Shown piece after piece: positions 28,869 to 37,878 of a DNA stretch of 64,000 bases. Every line of letters starts with the position of its first letter. Position 1 is the stretch's first letter. Origin of the DNA: Paenibacillus sp. FSL K6-3182 (GTDB taxonomy: Bacteria > Bacillota > Bacilli > Paenibacillales > Paenibacillaceae); assembly GCF_037976325.1 (NCBI RefSeq), contig NZ_CP150265.1, positions 3,219,501 through 3,283,500 on the forward strand, written 5' to 3'. The notes under the pieces were generated by a model. That model saw only the letters and a list, made by a program, of their open reading frames with translations. It made no database searches and was not told the origin of the DNA. The position numbers were made by a program, and so were the translations under genes.

Positions 28869-29195
28869 TTATTCCCAAGCTGCAGCGCCTTCAATATCGT
28901 AAATAGAGAACCATTCGCCATCGACCATGAAGCGGCCTTTCAGCTGATCTACGCGGTCGACGATTCCGCTGACGGTCAGTTCCTCTTGCGGATGAAATAA
29001 CCGGAGCGTAATGGGCTGCCGCTGCTGCAGCGATTCTGTCACGGAGCGGGCTACATGTTCCCATTCCTGCTCATCTAGCTCCACCCGTTCACGCAGCCGC
29101 AATGTCTTCTCTTGCTCATTGATTGCGACTTTGTGCTCGGGCAGCATCATCCGGCTCGACTCCCAAAGTCCGTTGCCTTCAAGTTTTTTTCTCAT
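28869..29195 (-). CDS. YolD-like protein
   Basis: A 108-aa YolD-like protein of the type found beside Y-family polymerases in Bacilli (YolD, YqiH-YqzH group). The N-terminal WESSRMMLPEHK motif and the C-terminal GEWFSIYDIEG strand match the two YolD copies in the phage island at 60.7 and 54.9 kb. Its precise role is unknown; a UmuD-like accessory role for the polymerase has been proposed. It overlaps the polymerase stop by four bases, so the genes are coupled. Confidence 0.9.
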   Translation of the reverse strand: MRKKLEGNGLWESSRMMLPEHKVAINEQEKTLRLRERVELDEQEWEHVARSVTESLQQRQPITLRLFHPQEELTVSGIVDRVDQLKGRFMVDGEWFSIYDIEGAAAWE

Positions 29196-30457
29196 TTGTA
29201 ATGTCCTCCGATCTTCTCAGAGCGGTGCTGCGCTTGCCCCGCGTCCGTAATGGACACCGCTCTCAAAATAGTGGCATCCCCATATTTCCTCTTCAAGGCG
29301 TCCGTCGCCCGCTCAAGCGCCATCGTCTTCTCACGGTTCGGATCAAACAGGGAAAGCTGATATTCGTCATCCTGCGAAAATTGCGATAGGCTGACGCCAA
29401 CCTTCCTTACGGGATAACCGTCCCAATGCCGCAGCATCAGCTCTACCGCGGCCCGATAAACCTGATTCGTGACGTTTGTCGGATCGTCCATCTTCATCTG
29501 ACGGCTAAAGCCTGTAGGCCGATCATAATCGGCACCCATTAATCCGACGGAAACGACATGCCCCATATATCCTTTGCCTCGGCAGCGCTGGCAAACGAGC
29601 TCGGTCAGCTCAAGCAGTACAACTTTGATCTCCTCCAGCTTCCCATAGTCACGCGGGAGCGTCATCATATGCCCGATGGCCTTGGGCGCAACCTGATGTG
29701 TGCCCGGCGTTACGGGACTTTTGTCAATTCCGTTTGCGATGTTCCAATACAGCTCCGCGTTGATATCGGAGTTTTTGCCGAATTTACGGCGCATCATCAG
29801 CTTCAGCTTCTCAAGCGGCGTTGCCGCTAATTGGCCGATCGTCTCCAGTCCCATCGATTGGAAGTGCCTCGTCATCCGGCTGCCGACCATGAACATCTTG
29901 GAGACGGGCAAGGTCCAAAGCGTATCCTCAAGATTGTCTCTTGAGAGGGTGTAAATGCCTGCATCGTTTTTTTTCGCATAGTTGTCACAGGCCGTCTTAG
30001 CCAAAATTTTATTCTCCGCAATACCGAAACGGGTGTACACTCCAAGCTCTTCTTGGATGCGGGTTTGGATATGATGAGCCAGGTCATCCGGTGAGCCGTA
30101 CAAATGCAGCGAGCCCGTCACATCGAGAAATTGCTCATCGATCGAATAAGGCTCGACGAGGTCTGTATAGGATTGATAAATGCTCGTAATCATCATAGAA
30201 ACATCGATATACAGCTGCATGCGCGGTTTGATGATAATTAAATCCGGGCATTTCGCCAGCGAGTCTCCCAGCCGCTCAGCAGTCGTTACTCCAAATGACT
30301 TGGCGATCGGGCAAGCAGCCAGAATGATGCCGGAGCGTCGTTCGGGGTCGCCCGCAACAGCAACCGGCAGATGGCGATACTCGGGATGCTCCGCCTTCTC
30401 CACCGATGCATAAAACGATTGGCAATCCGCAAGCATAATGACTTTGTTAAGAGACAT
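29192..30457 (-). CDS. Y-family DNA polymerase (UvrX/YqjW type)
   Basis: A 421-aa translesion DNA polymerase of the UmuC/DinB class. The palm motifs are visible: MLADCQSFYASVE with the first Asp, and YSIDEQFLDVT with the catalytic Asp-Glu. Helix-hairpin-helix and little-finger regions follow, and the C-terminus resembles UvrX/YqjW. It overlaps the small upstream gene by 11 bp and the YolD gene by 4 bp. The operon is headed by two SOS boxes, so expression after DNA damage is likely. Confidence 0.95.
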   Translation of the reverse strand: MSLNKVIMLADCQSFYASVEKAEHPEYRHLPVAVAGDPERRSGIILAACPIAKSFGVTTAERLGDSLAKCPDLIIIKPRMQLYIDVSMMITSIYQSYTDLVEPYSIDEQFLDVTGSLHLYGSPDDLAHHIQTRIQEELGVYTRFGIAENKILAKTACDNYAKKNDAGIYTLSRDNLEDTLWTLPVSKMFMVGSRMTRHFQSMGLETIGQLAATPLEKLKLMMRRKFGKNSDINAELYWNIANGIDKSPVTPGTHQVAPKAIGHMMTLPRDYGKLEEIKVVLLELTELVCQRCRGKGYMGHVVSVGLMGADYDRPTGFSRQMKMDDPTNVTNQVYRAAVELMLRHWDGYPVRKVGVSLSQFSQDDEYQLSLFDPNREKTMALERATDALKRKYGDATILRAVSITDAGQAQHRSEKIGGHYK

Positions 30458-30656
30458 TTCGGCTCACCAGCTCTGCTGCTAATACATTTTCCGCAAGAAA
30501 GACGCGCTGTGCGCCGGAGTCTATACAAAAGGCTCTGACATAACCGTCTCTCACAGATAGGACACGAATCCTTCGTTTCGTAAACTTGCCTTTTTTGCTC
30601 ATATAAATCACATCTACGACACAACCGACTAGGCTGAACCATTTTTCCATTGTCAT
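30447..30656 (-). CDS. Small WYL-like protein heading the polymerase operon
   Basis: A 69-aa protein beginning at ATG 30656 behind GGAGGAG; a TTG start at 30677 lies too near the LexA box. The core RRIRVLSVRDGYVRAFCIDSGAQRVF has the R-x-L/I ... AFC ... R-x-F pattern of WYL domains, standing alone without a helix-turn-helix. It is clearly related to the protein at 60268 in the phage island (shared RVLSVR, AFC, RVF/RVFN). WYL domains bind ligands, and those of PafBC and DriD respond to single-stranded DNA, so a damage-sensing role is possible but unproven. Confidence 0.7.
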   Translation of the reverse strand: MTMEKWFSLVGCVVDVIYMSKKGKFTKRRIRVLSVRDGYVRAFCIDSGAQRVFLAENVLAAELVSRNVS

Positions 30657-30677
30657 GATGCATCTCCTCCATAACAA

Positions 30678-30713
30678 GAACGTTTGTTCTTATTATATAC
30701 AGAACGCACGTTC
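30678..30713 (-). promoter_or_regulatory. Two LexA (SOS) boxes over the polymerase operon promoter
   Basis: Two GAAC-N4-GTTC palindromes, GAACGTTTGTTC (30678-30689) and GAACGCACGTTC (30702-30713), flank a minus-strand TATAAT (30692-30697). The start codon lies 22 bp downstream. The match to the Bacillus LexA/DinR box is perfect in both half-sites. Confidence 0.9.
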
Positions 30714-30896
30714 TTATACTAGAGGTTATTTGTGGTTATTATTGACAAGGTTTGGTTGAGAACAGCTTCGCAGTCCGATTAGACGTACGAATAGCTATAC
30801 GCAGGGCAGCATGAAAACCAATCACAAATAGGACAGTACATATTTACATCCATAATGCGCCAAAATAGAAGCAACATGGAAACGAAGGGTGCCGTT

Positions 30897-32444
30897 ATGA
30901 ACAAACAAAACACAGGTAGGCTAACAACGTTTAGTCCGTCGCTGCATGCGAATGTGAAAACCATTCGCGATTGCTTCGGCAACAGCACGGATATCGTAAT
31001 CCGAATGTTTCGCAGCGATGCGGCTCCAGAACGTGAGATTGCCATTATTTATGTGGATGGAATCGTGAACTCACAAATCATTAATGAGAGTGTCATGGAG
31101 CCGTTAATGTCGATGAGGCTTCCGCAGCATGCTCATGTGAAAGGAAGCAAGCTGCTGGAAGCGCTTCGCAGCTGCGTCGTTTCAATCGGCTCGGTGCAGA
31201 GTGTGAACACATTGGAGCATGCACTCCAATATATGACGGACGGATTATGTGTCATTATGGCGGATGGCAGCGCGGAAGCGCTGACGGCGGATGTGAATGG
31301 CGGCGAACAGCGCAGTGTTACGATTCCTCAGACTCAGACCGTGATTCGTGGTCCGCAGCATGCTTTTGTAGAAAGTATTCAAACGAACATCAGCTTGGTC
31401 AGGCGCATAATTCGTTCCTCTGACCTTCATGTTCAAGTGCACAAGATCGGTCAGCAAACGCATACGAACGTGGCTGTCCTGTATTTGCACGGAGTAGCAG
31501 ATGAAGGGATCATTAAGGAGGTTTACCGCAGACTAGCGGCAATCGAAATAGATGGTGTGCTTGAGAGTGGATACGTGGAAGAATTTATTCAAGATGAGAC
31601 GTTCACACTGTTTCCAACACTTTCAAATACAGAGAGGCCGGATGCGGTTGCAGCAGCGCTGCTTGAGGGAAGAGTAGCGGTTATGGTCGACGGCTCCCCA
31701 ATTGCTTTAATGGCTCCGACTACTTTTTTTACATTTTTCCAATCGCCAGAGGATTATTATCAACGATATGATATTGCATCATTCGTACGTATCATTCGTT
31801 ACGGTGCCTACGTCATATCGATTCTTCTGCCTGCCTTGTATATCGCAGTTACGACCTTTCACCAGGAGATGCTTCCGACAACGCTGCTTATTAGTCTAGC
31901 GGCGCAGCGAGAAGGCATTCCGTTTCCAGGTCTGGTTGAAGCCTTGATAATGGAGATTACATTCGAGGTGCTGCGAGAAGCCGGATTGCGAATGCCGCGG
32001 GCGATTGGGCCTGCCATATCCATCGTCGGCGCTCTCGTACTCGGCCAGTCGGCTGTTCAGGCGGGCATCGTATCGGCAGGTATGGTCATCATCGTATCCT
32101 TCACGGCCATTTCAAATTTTGTTATGCCGGAATTCAATATGGCGGCTACCTCTCGCATTATCCGGTTTCTCTTTATGATTATGGCGGGTATTTTTGGGTT
32201 TTTCGGCATTTTTATTTCCGTGATGTTAATGCTGATCCATTTGGTATCACTGCGCTCCTTCGGAGTGCCATATATGTCTCCGCTGGCACCCGGTCCCACA
32301 AAACAAGGGCCTTGGCGAGATGTTTTTATAAGGCTGCCATGGTGGGCGATTGTGCTTCGGCCTCTAGATTTGAATCTGCGCAATCCAAAGCGGCGGCCGA
32401 ACGGAAAAAAACCGCCGACACAGCGTCATTCCGATAAGGCGTAA
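30897..32444 (+). CDS. Spore germination protein, GerA family A subunit
   Basis: A germinant-receptor A subunit of the GerAA type, 515 aa. A soluble N-terminal domain (~300 residues) is followed by the membrane part with FFQSPEDYYQRYDIASFVRIIRY, LLISLAAQREGIPFPG, EILREAG-like LREAGLRMPRAIGPAISIVGALVLGQSAV, and a basic C-tail. I choose ATG 30897 with GAAGGGTG; ATGs at 30855 and 30876 are in frame but lack a site. It is the first gene of an A-C-B receptor operon expressed in the forespore by analogy. Confidence 0.92.
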   Translation: MNKQNTGRLTTFSPSLHANVKTIRDCFGNSTDIVIRMFRSDAAPEREIAIIYVDGIVNSQIINESVMEPLMSMRLPQHAHVKGSKLLEALRSCVVSIGSVQSVNTLEHALQYMTDGLCVIMADGSAEALTADVNGGEQRSVTIPQTQTVIRGPQHAFVESIQTNISLVRRIIRSSDLHVQVHKIGQQTHTNVAVLYLHGVADEGIIKEVYRRLAAIEIDGVLESGYVEEFIQDETFTLFPTLSNTERPDAVAAALLEGRVAVMVDGSPIALMAPTTFFTFFQSPEDYYQRYDIASFVRIIRYGAYVISILLPALYIAVTTFHQEMLPTTLLISLAAQREGIPFPGLVEALIMEITFEVLREAGLRMPRAIGPAISIVGALVLGQSAVQAGIVSAGMVIIVSFTAISNFVMPEFNMAATSRIIRFLFMIMAGIFGFFGIFISVMLMLIHLVSLRSFGVPYMSPLAPGPTKQGPWRDVFIRLPWWAIVLRPLDLNLRNPKRRPNGKKPPTQRHSDKA

Positions 32445-32462
32445 TGAAAGGGGGGATCTGCC

Positions 32463-33671
32463 ATGAAAAGATGGAGGCTGCTGCTGCCGATGCTCATTTG
32501 TATACTGGCAACCGGCTGTTGGAACCGCGTAGAGCTGAACGATATTGCGATTATTGCTGCTACCGGCCTTGACTGGAAGGATGGGAAATGGGTGGTGTCC
32601 TATCAAGTCGTCCTTCCGCAAGCCATCTCCACTCAGAGCGCGAGCACAAGCACAGCGGCGGTCCACGTTTTTTCAACGAAAGGTGAAAGCATTCGAAGCG
32701 CGGTCAGCAAGGCGAGTCAAGAGACGTCGCGCCGTCTCTACTTCTCACATACTCAAATTGTCATTATCGGTCAGGATGCTGCGCGAAAAGGGCTGGGACC
32801 ACTCCTAGACACCTATTTGCGCAATCATGATTCCCGCGAGACGGTGAATGTTTTCTTGTCGAAGGGGAGCGCGCGCCGAATGATGGAGCAATTGATCCCG
32901 CTTGAGAAAATTCCAGGCGCAGCCATTCAACGCATGATCAATAATGAAGAAATGAACAGCTCTACCTTTCATCAAATGACCATTCATAAAATACTTCTGG
33001 ATTTGCTTGGTACGACGCAGGCCACAGGCATACCAGGCTTAGTTGTGTCTGGTACGAATGAGAGTGTGGACAATGCTGGGCAACTCGCTTACACTAGTAC
33101 ACCCTCCAAGGTCAGATTATTTGATTTGGGTCTCATTTCAGGTGACAAGCTGGTAGGCTGGATCAGCAATGAAGAAAGCCAAGGCGTGATGTGGCTCGCA
33201 AATCATGTGAAAAAAACGACAGTTCCATTTGCATGCTCAGAGGATAAGAGCGAGCAAAAACTTTCATCTATTCGCATTACTCATGCGAGTACCAAGCTGA
33301 CTCCCAGACATTCAAGCGGCAAATGGCTGATGGATGTAAGCGTAACTGCTACTGGAACGCTGATGGAGTACAATTGCGAGGGAGATCTCACGAATCCCAA
33401 ACAAATAGTGAAGCTACAAAAACGGGTTGAGGACGAGATCGTTGCTATTATGCAAAAAGGGTGGGGCGCTGTTAGCAAGTACAAAACGGATGTAATCGGC
33501 TTTGGAAGTACCATTCGCAATAAATATCCAAAGCAGTGGGCAGAAACGGTTGCTAGCTGGTCAGAGGAATTTCCAAACATCGAATTAAAGCTAAAAGTAA
33601 AGGTGAATCTGAATTCAACAGGCATGAGCGGAAGCGGATTTAAGAAAGCGCAGGAGAAGGACGACTTATAA
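32463..33671 (+). CDS. Spore germination lipoprotein, Ger(x)C family
   Basis: A 402-aa C subunit of a germinant receptor. The signal peptide ends in the lipobox LATGC, followed by the family start WNRVELNDIAIIAATGLD. Typical stretches are KGESIRSAVSKASQETSRRLYFSHTQIVIIG and the C-terminal IGFGSTIRNKYPKQW. It would sit on the outer face of the spore inner membrane. A GGGGGGAT site precedes the ATG. Confidence 0.93.
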   Translation: MKRWRLLLPMLICILATGCWNRVELNDIAIIAATGLDWKDGKWVVSYQVVLPQAISTQSASTSTAAVHVFSTKGESIRSAVSKASQETSRRLYFSHTQIVIIGQDAARKGLGPLLDTYLRNHDSRETVNVFLSKGSARRMMEQLIPLEKIPGAAIQRMINNEEMNSSTFHQMTIHKILLDLLGTTQATGIPGLVVSGTNESVDNAGQLAYTSTPSKVRLFDLGLISGDKLVGWISNEESQGVMWLANHVKKTTVPFACSEDKSEQKLSSIRITHASTKLTPRHSSGKWLMDVSVTATGTLMEYNCEGDLTNPKQIVKLQKRVEDEIVAIMQKGWGAVSKYKTDVIGFGSTIRNKYPKQWAETVASWSEEFPNIELKLKVKVNLNSTGMSGSGFKKAQEKDDL

Positions 33672-33687
33672 GTAGAAAGGAGACCCT

Positions 33688-34770
33688 ATGCAGCAGATTG
33701 GTAAAAACCAGCTTTCTATTTTGATCATCGTTTTTTTAATCGGCAGCACCCCTTTGTTCGAGCTCGGCATAAAGGCGAAGCAGGATGCTTGGCTGGCGAT
33801 GACGCTTGCTGCGATTGCTGGTCTGCTGCTTATCGTTATGTACGTCCAGGTGCAGAAGCGCTCCCCGAATTCGGAGCTTGCTGAGCTTTATGTTATACAC
33901 TTCGGAAAATGGATCGGCGGCTTTGTAGGGATGCTTCACGCGTTATGGTTTGCTTATGAATCGATGCGCAACGTACGGGACGTCGGGGAGCTTACGATGA
34001 CGGCGCTGCTCACCTTTACGCCGAAATGGATTGTTATGCTGCTTATTATTAGCACCGCGGCTTATGCCGTTAGTAAGGGCGTTGAAGTATTTGTCCGTGT
34101 CGTGCAGCTGCTGTTTCCGATCGCAGCACTTAGCTATACTTTTATAATTTTGCTCTTGTTTATTGCCAGATTGCCGAAAATCACGCATTTGCTGCCGATT
34201 TTGGAACATGGGATCGGGCCTGTCGTGAAGGCGGCCTTTCCGGATTTGTTATCATTTCCGTTTGGGCAAATGGTTATTTTTTTCGTTTTTTGGAAGCACG
34301 TCAGCGAGAAGAAAATGATCGGACGTGTCACTTACAAGGCTTATGTTGGCGTATCCCTATTTCTAATTCTAATGAATACAATTACGCTATGCGTATTGGG
34401 GCCAGAGCTGTCCTCGCTTACAGCACTGCCGCTGCTTGAGGTTGTGCAGTTAATTAGTCTGGCTAATATATTGGAACGGCTTGATGTGCTCGTAACACTG
34501 CTGCTTTTTATCGGTCTCTATGTAAAAATGACTGCGCTATACATGGCATCGGTATTCATGTTCAATATGATCACTGGTATTGCCTACCGATATTGTGTGC
34601 TGCCCATTGGTCTCATTATTTATGGGGCGTCGTTTATCGAACCAAATAATACCACCCATATTTGGATCGGACTCGATATTACGCTGAAGATTGCCCCTTT
34701 ATTTCAAATCGTGCTGCCGCTGCTTATGCTTTTCGTCGGAATACGCAAGAAATACAAAAAGGCAGCATGA
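33688..34770 (+). CDS. Spore germination permease, GerB family
   Basis: A 360-aa membrane protein of the GerAB/APC-like family with about ten helices. The N-terminus IGKNQLSILIIVFLIGSTPLFELG and the PFGQMVIFFVFWKHVSE stretch fit the family. It would bind the germinant. GAAAGGAG precedes the ATG, 17 bp after the C subunit gene. The ligand specificity cannot be told from sequence. Confidence 0.92.
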   Translation: MQQIGKNQLSILIIVFLIGSTPLFELGIKAKQDAWLAMTLAAIAGLLLIVMYVQVQKRSPNSELAELYVIHFGKWIGGFVGMLHALWFAYESMRNVRDVGELTMTALLTFTPKWIVMLLIISTAAYAVSKGVEVFVRVVQLLFPIAALSYTFIILLLFIARLPKITHLLPILEHGIGPVVKAAFPDLLSFPFGQMVIFFVFWKHVSEKKMIGRVTYKAYVGVSLFLILMNTITLCVLGPELSSLTALPLLEVVQLISLANILERLDVLVTLLLFIGLYVKMTALYMASVFMFNMITGIAYRYCVLPIGLIIYGASFIEPNNTTHIWIGLDITLKIAPLFQIVLPLLMLFVGIRKKYKKAA

Positions 34771-34863
34771 TTGAAAGTTGCGCACAGTGCTCACCCAAGC
34801 GGATAGGCTGACATATTTTATAGGTAAGTAAGCCGTTTATACTTGCTTGAGGAGGATATACGC

Positions 34864-36336
34864 GTGAGCGATGCCAATAGCTGCATGACAAGCATTATTC
34901 TCGTTACCTACAATAAGCTTGAATACACGAAGCAATGTGTGGAGAGTGTTCGGAGACATACGCAGAGAGGCAGCTATGAGCTGATTATTGTAGATAATGG
35001 TTCGACGGATGATACGGTAAAATGGGCTAAAAGCGAGAGCGATATCATCGTAATCGACAATGGCTGCAATGCTGGTTTTCCTAAGGGCTGCAACCAAGGA
35101 ATGGCCGCGGCCTCGGGCGATCTTCTGCTGCTGCTAAATAACGATACAATCGTAACGCCAAGCTGGCTTGACGGTCTCAAGCGCTGCTTATTTAGTGATG
35201 AACGAATCGGGGCGGTCAGCCCCGTTACGAATTCGGCTTCCTACTGGACGACGATCCCGGTCACCTATACGACGATAGATGAAATGGAGCTGTTTGCTTC
35301 GGCACTGCATGCCAACCCTGACAGAACAAAATGGGAGGAGCGCGTGAAGCTGGTCGGCTACTGCCTTTTGCTGCGGAGAGAAGCATGGGAGAAAACGGGA
35401 TCGCTCGACGAAATCTTCGGTATCGGCAACTTTGAAGATGATGATTATAGCCTGCGGCTCCGGCTGGCGGGATATAAGCTGATGCTGTGCGGCGATACGT
35501 TTATTCATCATTACGGGAGCATCTCCTTTAGCTCAGAGCCAGAACAATATGTACAAAACTTCAGAAAAAATGCTATTGTTTTTATGTCCAAATGGGGCTT
35601 TGACCCTGGTGATGCAACGTATATACGAATGGATTTAAGTACCGTAATTGAGCGGGAATCGCATGAGTACAGACGCGAGAATTGCTCGATTATGGAAATA
35701 GGTTGCGGGTGCGGAGCTACGATATTGCATATGAAAAAGCATTTCTCAACCGCAATATGGTACGGAGTTGAACGTAACGAGCTGGCGGCTAGAGTAGCAG
35801 AAGCTTCGGGAATTACCGTATTCCGCTCGAATGATCCGAAGGATTGGAGGCTGCCTGTTGAAGGTTTTGACGGCATCGTAATCGGAGATGCTCATGCATA
35901 CGGGACACCGCAAGCAATGAAAAGTCTAGTTCGACTTCTAAAGCCTGGCGGCTGGCTAGTCGGGTGTTTTGCCAATCGCTATTATTTCGACAATATTCGG
36001 CAATATTTAGATCCTGCTAATGCACAAGCACAGCATCAAGCGACATCACAGTACTCAGCAGAACAAGTTAGCCAGCTTTATTTGCAGGCCGGTTTTACCT
36101 ATGTGAAGATTACACGTGCGGATAATAAACCGCAGGAGCAGCTAGAATACATCCATCTGCTAGAGCGGCTAACGTCTGAAGAGATGTCAAAAGAGCTGAC
36201 AGCTGCTTATTTGCTCGTATATGGACGCCTTGCTTCTGCAGTAGAGATCCAAGATACGGCAGACTTAGAAGGTTCGAAGGCTGCTGAAGAAGCAAAGGTT
36301 GAATGGCTGGATGAGCATGTTGATCTAGGGCAATGA
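34864..36336 (+). CDS. Glycosyltransferase family 2 fused to a methyltransferase
   Basis: A 490-aa two-domain protein. Residues ~8-240 form a GT-A fold with SIILVTYNKLEYT, IIVDNGSTDDT, LLLLNNDT (metal site) and GNFEDDDYSLRLRLAGY. Residues ~255-430 form a class I SAM methyltransferase starting SIMEIGCGCGATILHMKKHF with the loop LLKPGGWLVG. The GTG at 34864 lies 8 bp after GAGGAGG; a TTG at 34843 is less likely. It may modify a cell-surface or spore-surface sugar, which is inference. It follows the ger operon by 93 bp on the same strand. Confidence 0.85.
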   Translation: MSDANSCMTSIILVTYNKLEYTKQCVESVRRHTQRGSYELIIVDNGSTDDTVKWAKSESDIIVIDNGCNAGFPKGCNQGMAAASGDLLLLLNNDTIVTPSWLDGLKRCLFSDERIGAVSPVTNSASYWTTIPVTYTTIDEMELFASALHANPDRTKWEERVKLVGYCLLLRREAWEKTGSLDEIFGIGNFEDDDYSLRLRLAGYKLMLCGDTFIHHYGSISFSSEPEQYVQNFRKNAIVFMSKWGFDPGDATYIRMDLSTVIERESHEYRRENCSIMEIGCGCGATILHMKKHFSTAIWYGVERNELAARVAEASGITVFRSNDPKDWRLPVEGFDGIVIGDAHAYGTPQAMKSLVRLLKPGGWLVGCFANRYYFDNIRQYLDPANAQAQHQATSQYSAEQVSQLYLQAGFTYVKITRADNKPQEQLEYIHLLERLTSEEMSKELTAAYLLVYGRLASAVEIQDTADLEGSKAAEEAKVEWLDEHVDLGQ

Positions 36337-36442
36337 CAGCGGGTGCAGGAGCTGCACGTTCTGGCTGCCGCATAGTAAGAGGATGAGTATCGCGGCTTGA
36401 TGATAATCATTTTCAAAAAAAACTAGCATTAAATGCGGGTTT

Positions 36443-36451
36443 TGCTATACA
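36443..36451 (+). promoter_or_regulatory. Extended -10 promoter before the TPP riboswitch
   Basis: TG-C-TATACA (36443-36451) about 30 bp before the riboswitch; no good -35 is present, which fits an extended -10 promoter. Confidence 0.4.
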
Positions 36452-36479
36452 ATGAATGGTATTGACGAAACCGAATATG

Positions 36480-36575
36480 TTCCGGGGAGCTGGTTAGGCC
36501 GGCTGAGAGGGGATTTTCTATACAATTCCGACCCGTTAAACCTGATCTGGATAATGCCAGCGTAGGGACAGAAGC
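36480..36575 (+). ncRNA. TPP riboswitch (THI element)
   Basis: Thiamine-pyrophosphate aptamer. Conserved parts appear in the right order: GGGGAGC (36484-36490), CTGAGA (36503-36508) and the long P4/P5 core at 36541-36566 with CCTGATCTGG, ATAATGCCAG, CGTAGGGA. It precedes a thiamine-precursor ABC transporter by about 195 nt and a terminator lies between, so high TPP should stop transcription. Confidence 0.97.
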
Positions 36576-36648
36576 TCTGTTTTGCAAGCAGGCGAGATCA
36601 AATTGATCAAGCATTTGCTGTATAAACAGCTGCACAGCCAATGATATG

Positions 36649-36680
36649 GCGTCCTCCGGATTAGGGGGACGCTTTTTTTT
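36649..36680 (+). terminator. Expression-platform terminator of the TPP riboswitch
   Basis: Stem GCGTCCTCC (36649-36657) with GGGGGACGC (36664-36672), then eight T. It lies about 75 nt after the aptamer and 90 bp before the first gene of the operon. Confidence 0.85.
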
Positions 36681-36769
36681 GTTGCGATTAGAATGATGCA
36701 GCCATGGAACCGGATACTACGAGGAGTCGTCGCCTATAAGAATCGAAGCATGGAGAGGGGAACAACATC

Positions 36770-37810
36770 ATGAATCAGAAAAAAACAGGGCATTTGTCGT
36801 GGAAAATCGTGGCCGCGATGCTAGTGTTCGTATTGGCGCTGGCAGGCTGCGGCGGTGGCGCTGGGAACAAGGGCGAACAGCCGAAAGAGCAAGAGGGAAC
36901 AGCGGACAAGCCGCTAGAGAAGGTGCAGGTTGTACTCGACTGGACACCAAATACGAATCATACCGGACTTTATGTAGCTAGAGATAAAGGTTTTTTTAAG
37001 GAGCAAGGCTTGGATGTTGAAATTATTCAACCAGGACAAAGCGGTGCCGATCAAATGGTCGCTTCGGGCAATGTGCAGTTTGGCGTAAGCTATCAGGAGT
37101 CTGTCACGATGGCGAGAATTGCCGGCGTGCCGCTCGTATCGATCGCCGCTGTCATTCAGCACAACACCTCAGGTTTTGCTTCTCCGCTTGCAAAGGGAAT
37201 CGATTCACCTGAGAAATTTGAAGGGAAAACGTATGGCGGCTGGGGCGCTCCTGTTGAGGAGGCGGTCATTCAATCGCTTATGCAGGAGAAGGGTGCAGAT
37301 GTGAGCAAAGTAAATATGATAAGCATCGGCGACGGCGACTTTTTTACGGCAGTGAAACGGGATATTGATTTTGCATGGATTTACTACGCATGGACTGGCG
37401 TGGAAGCAGAGCTGCGCGGCGAGAAGATCAATATGGTTTATTTAACAGACTACAGCGACAAACTGGATTATTATACGCCGGTAATCGTGACGAACGAAGA
37501 TTTGATTAAGAATAAGCCGGAAACAGTCAAAGCGTTTACTGCTGCCGTATCCAAGGGCTACCAATACGCGATCAGCAATGCGGAGGATGCAGCAGAAATT
37601 TTAATAAAAGCAGAGCCGGATTTGAACGCAGAGCTTGTGCGCGCCAGCCAAAAATGGTTAAGCTCCAAATATCAAGATGACGCGCCGCGCTGGGGCGAAC
37701 AGAAGTTAAGCGTATGGGAAAACTATGCGGCATGGATGTTTGAGCACAAGCTGCTGGAGAAGGAGCTTGAAGCGGAGAAGGCATTTACGAACGAATTTTT
37801 ACCACAATAA
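36770..37810 (+). CDS. thiY: Thiamine-precursor ABC transporter, substrate-binding lipoprotein
   Basis: A 346-aa solute-binding protein of the NMT1/THI5-like ThiY family, which binds formylaminopyrimidine or related HMP precursors. The signal peptide ends in the lipobox LALAGC. The mature part starts VQVVLDWTPNTNHTGLYVARDKGFFKEQGLDVEI in two conserved pieces, and the SYQESVTMARIAGVPLVSIAA stretch follows. It is the first gene of the TPP-riboswitch operon, with GAGAGGGG before the ATG. Substrate is inferred from family and riboswitch. Confidence 0.92.
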   Translation: MNQKKTGHLSWKIVAAMLVFVLALAGCGGGAGNKGEQPKEQEGTADKPLEKVQVVLDWTPNTNHTGLYVARDKGFFKEQGLDVEIIQPGQSGADQMVASGNVQFGVSYQESVTMARIAGVPLVSIAAVIQHNTSGFASPLAKGIDSPEKFEGKTYGGWGAPVEEAVIQSLMQEKGADVSKVNMISIGDGDFFTAVKRDIDFAWIYYAWTGVEAELRGEKINMVYLTDYSDKLDYYTPVIVTNEDLIKNKPETVKAFTAAVSKGYQYAISNAEDAAEILIKAEPDLNAELVRASQKWLSSKYQDDAPRWGEQKLSVWENYAAWMFEHKLLEKELEAEKAFTNEFLPQ

Positions 37811-37878
37811 GCTATTCGAACATATGGAGGGCGGGAAAGCCCGCTCTCACTTACAACGATGAGAAAGAAGGAAATCAA

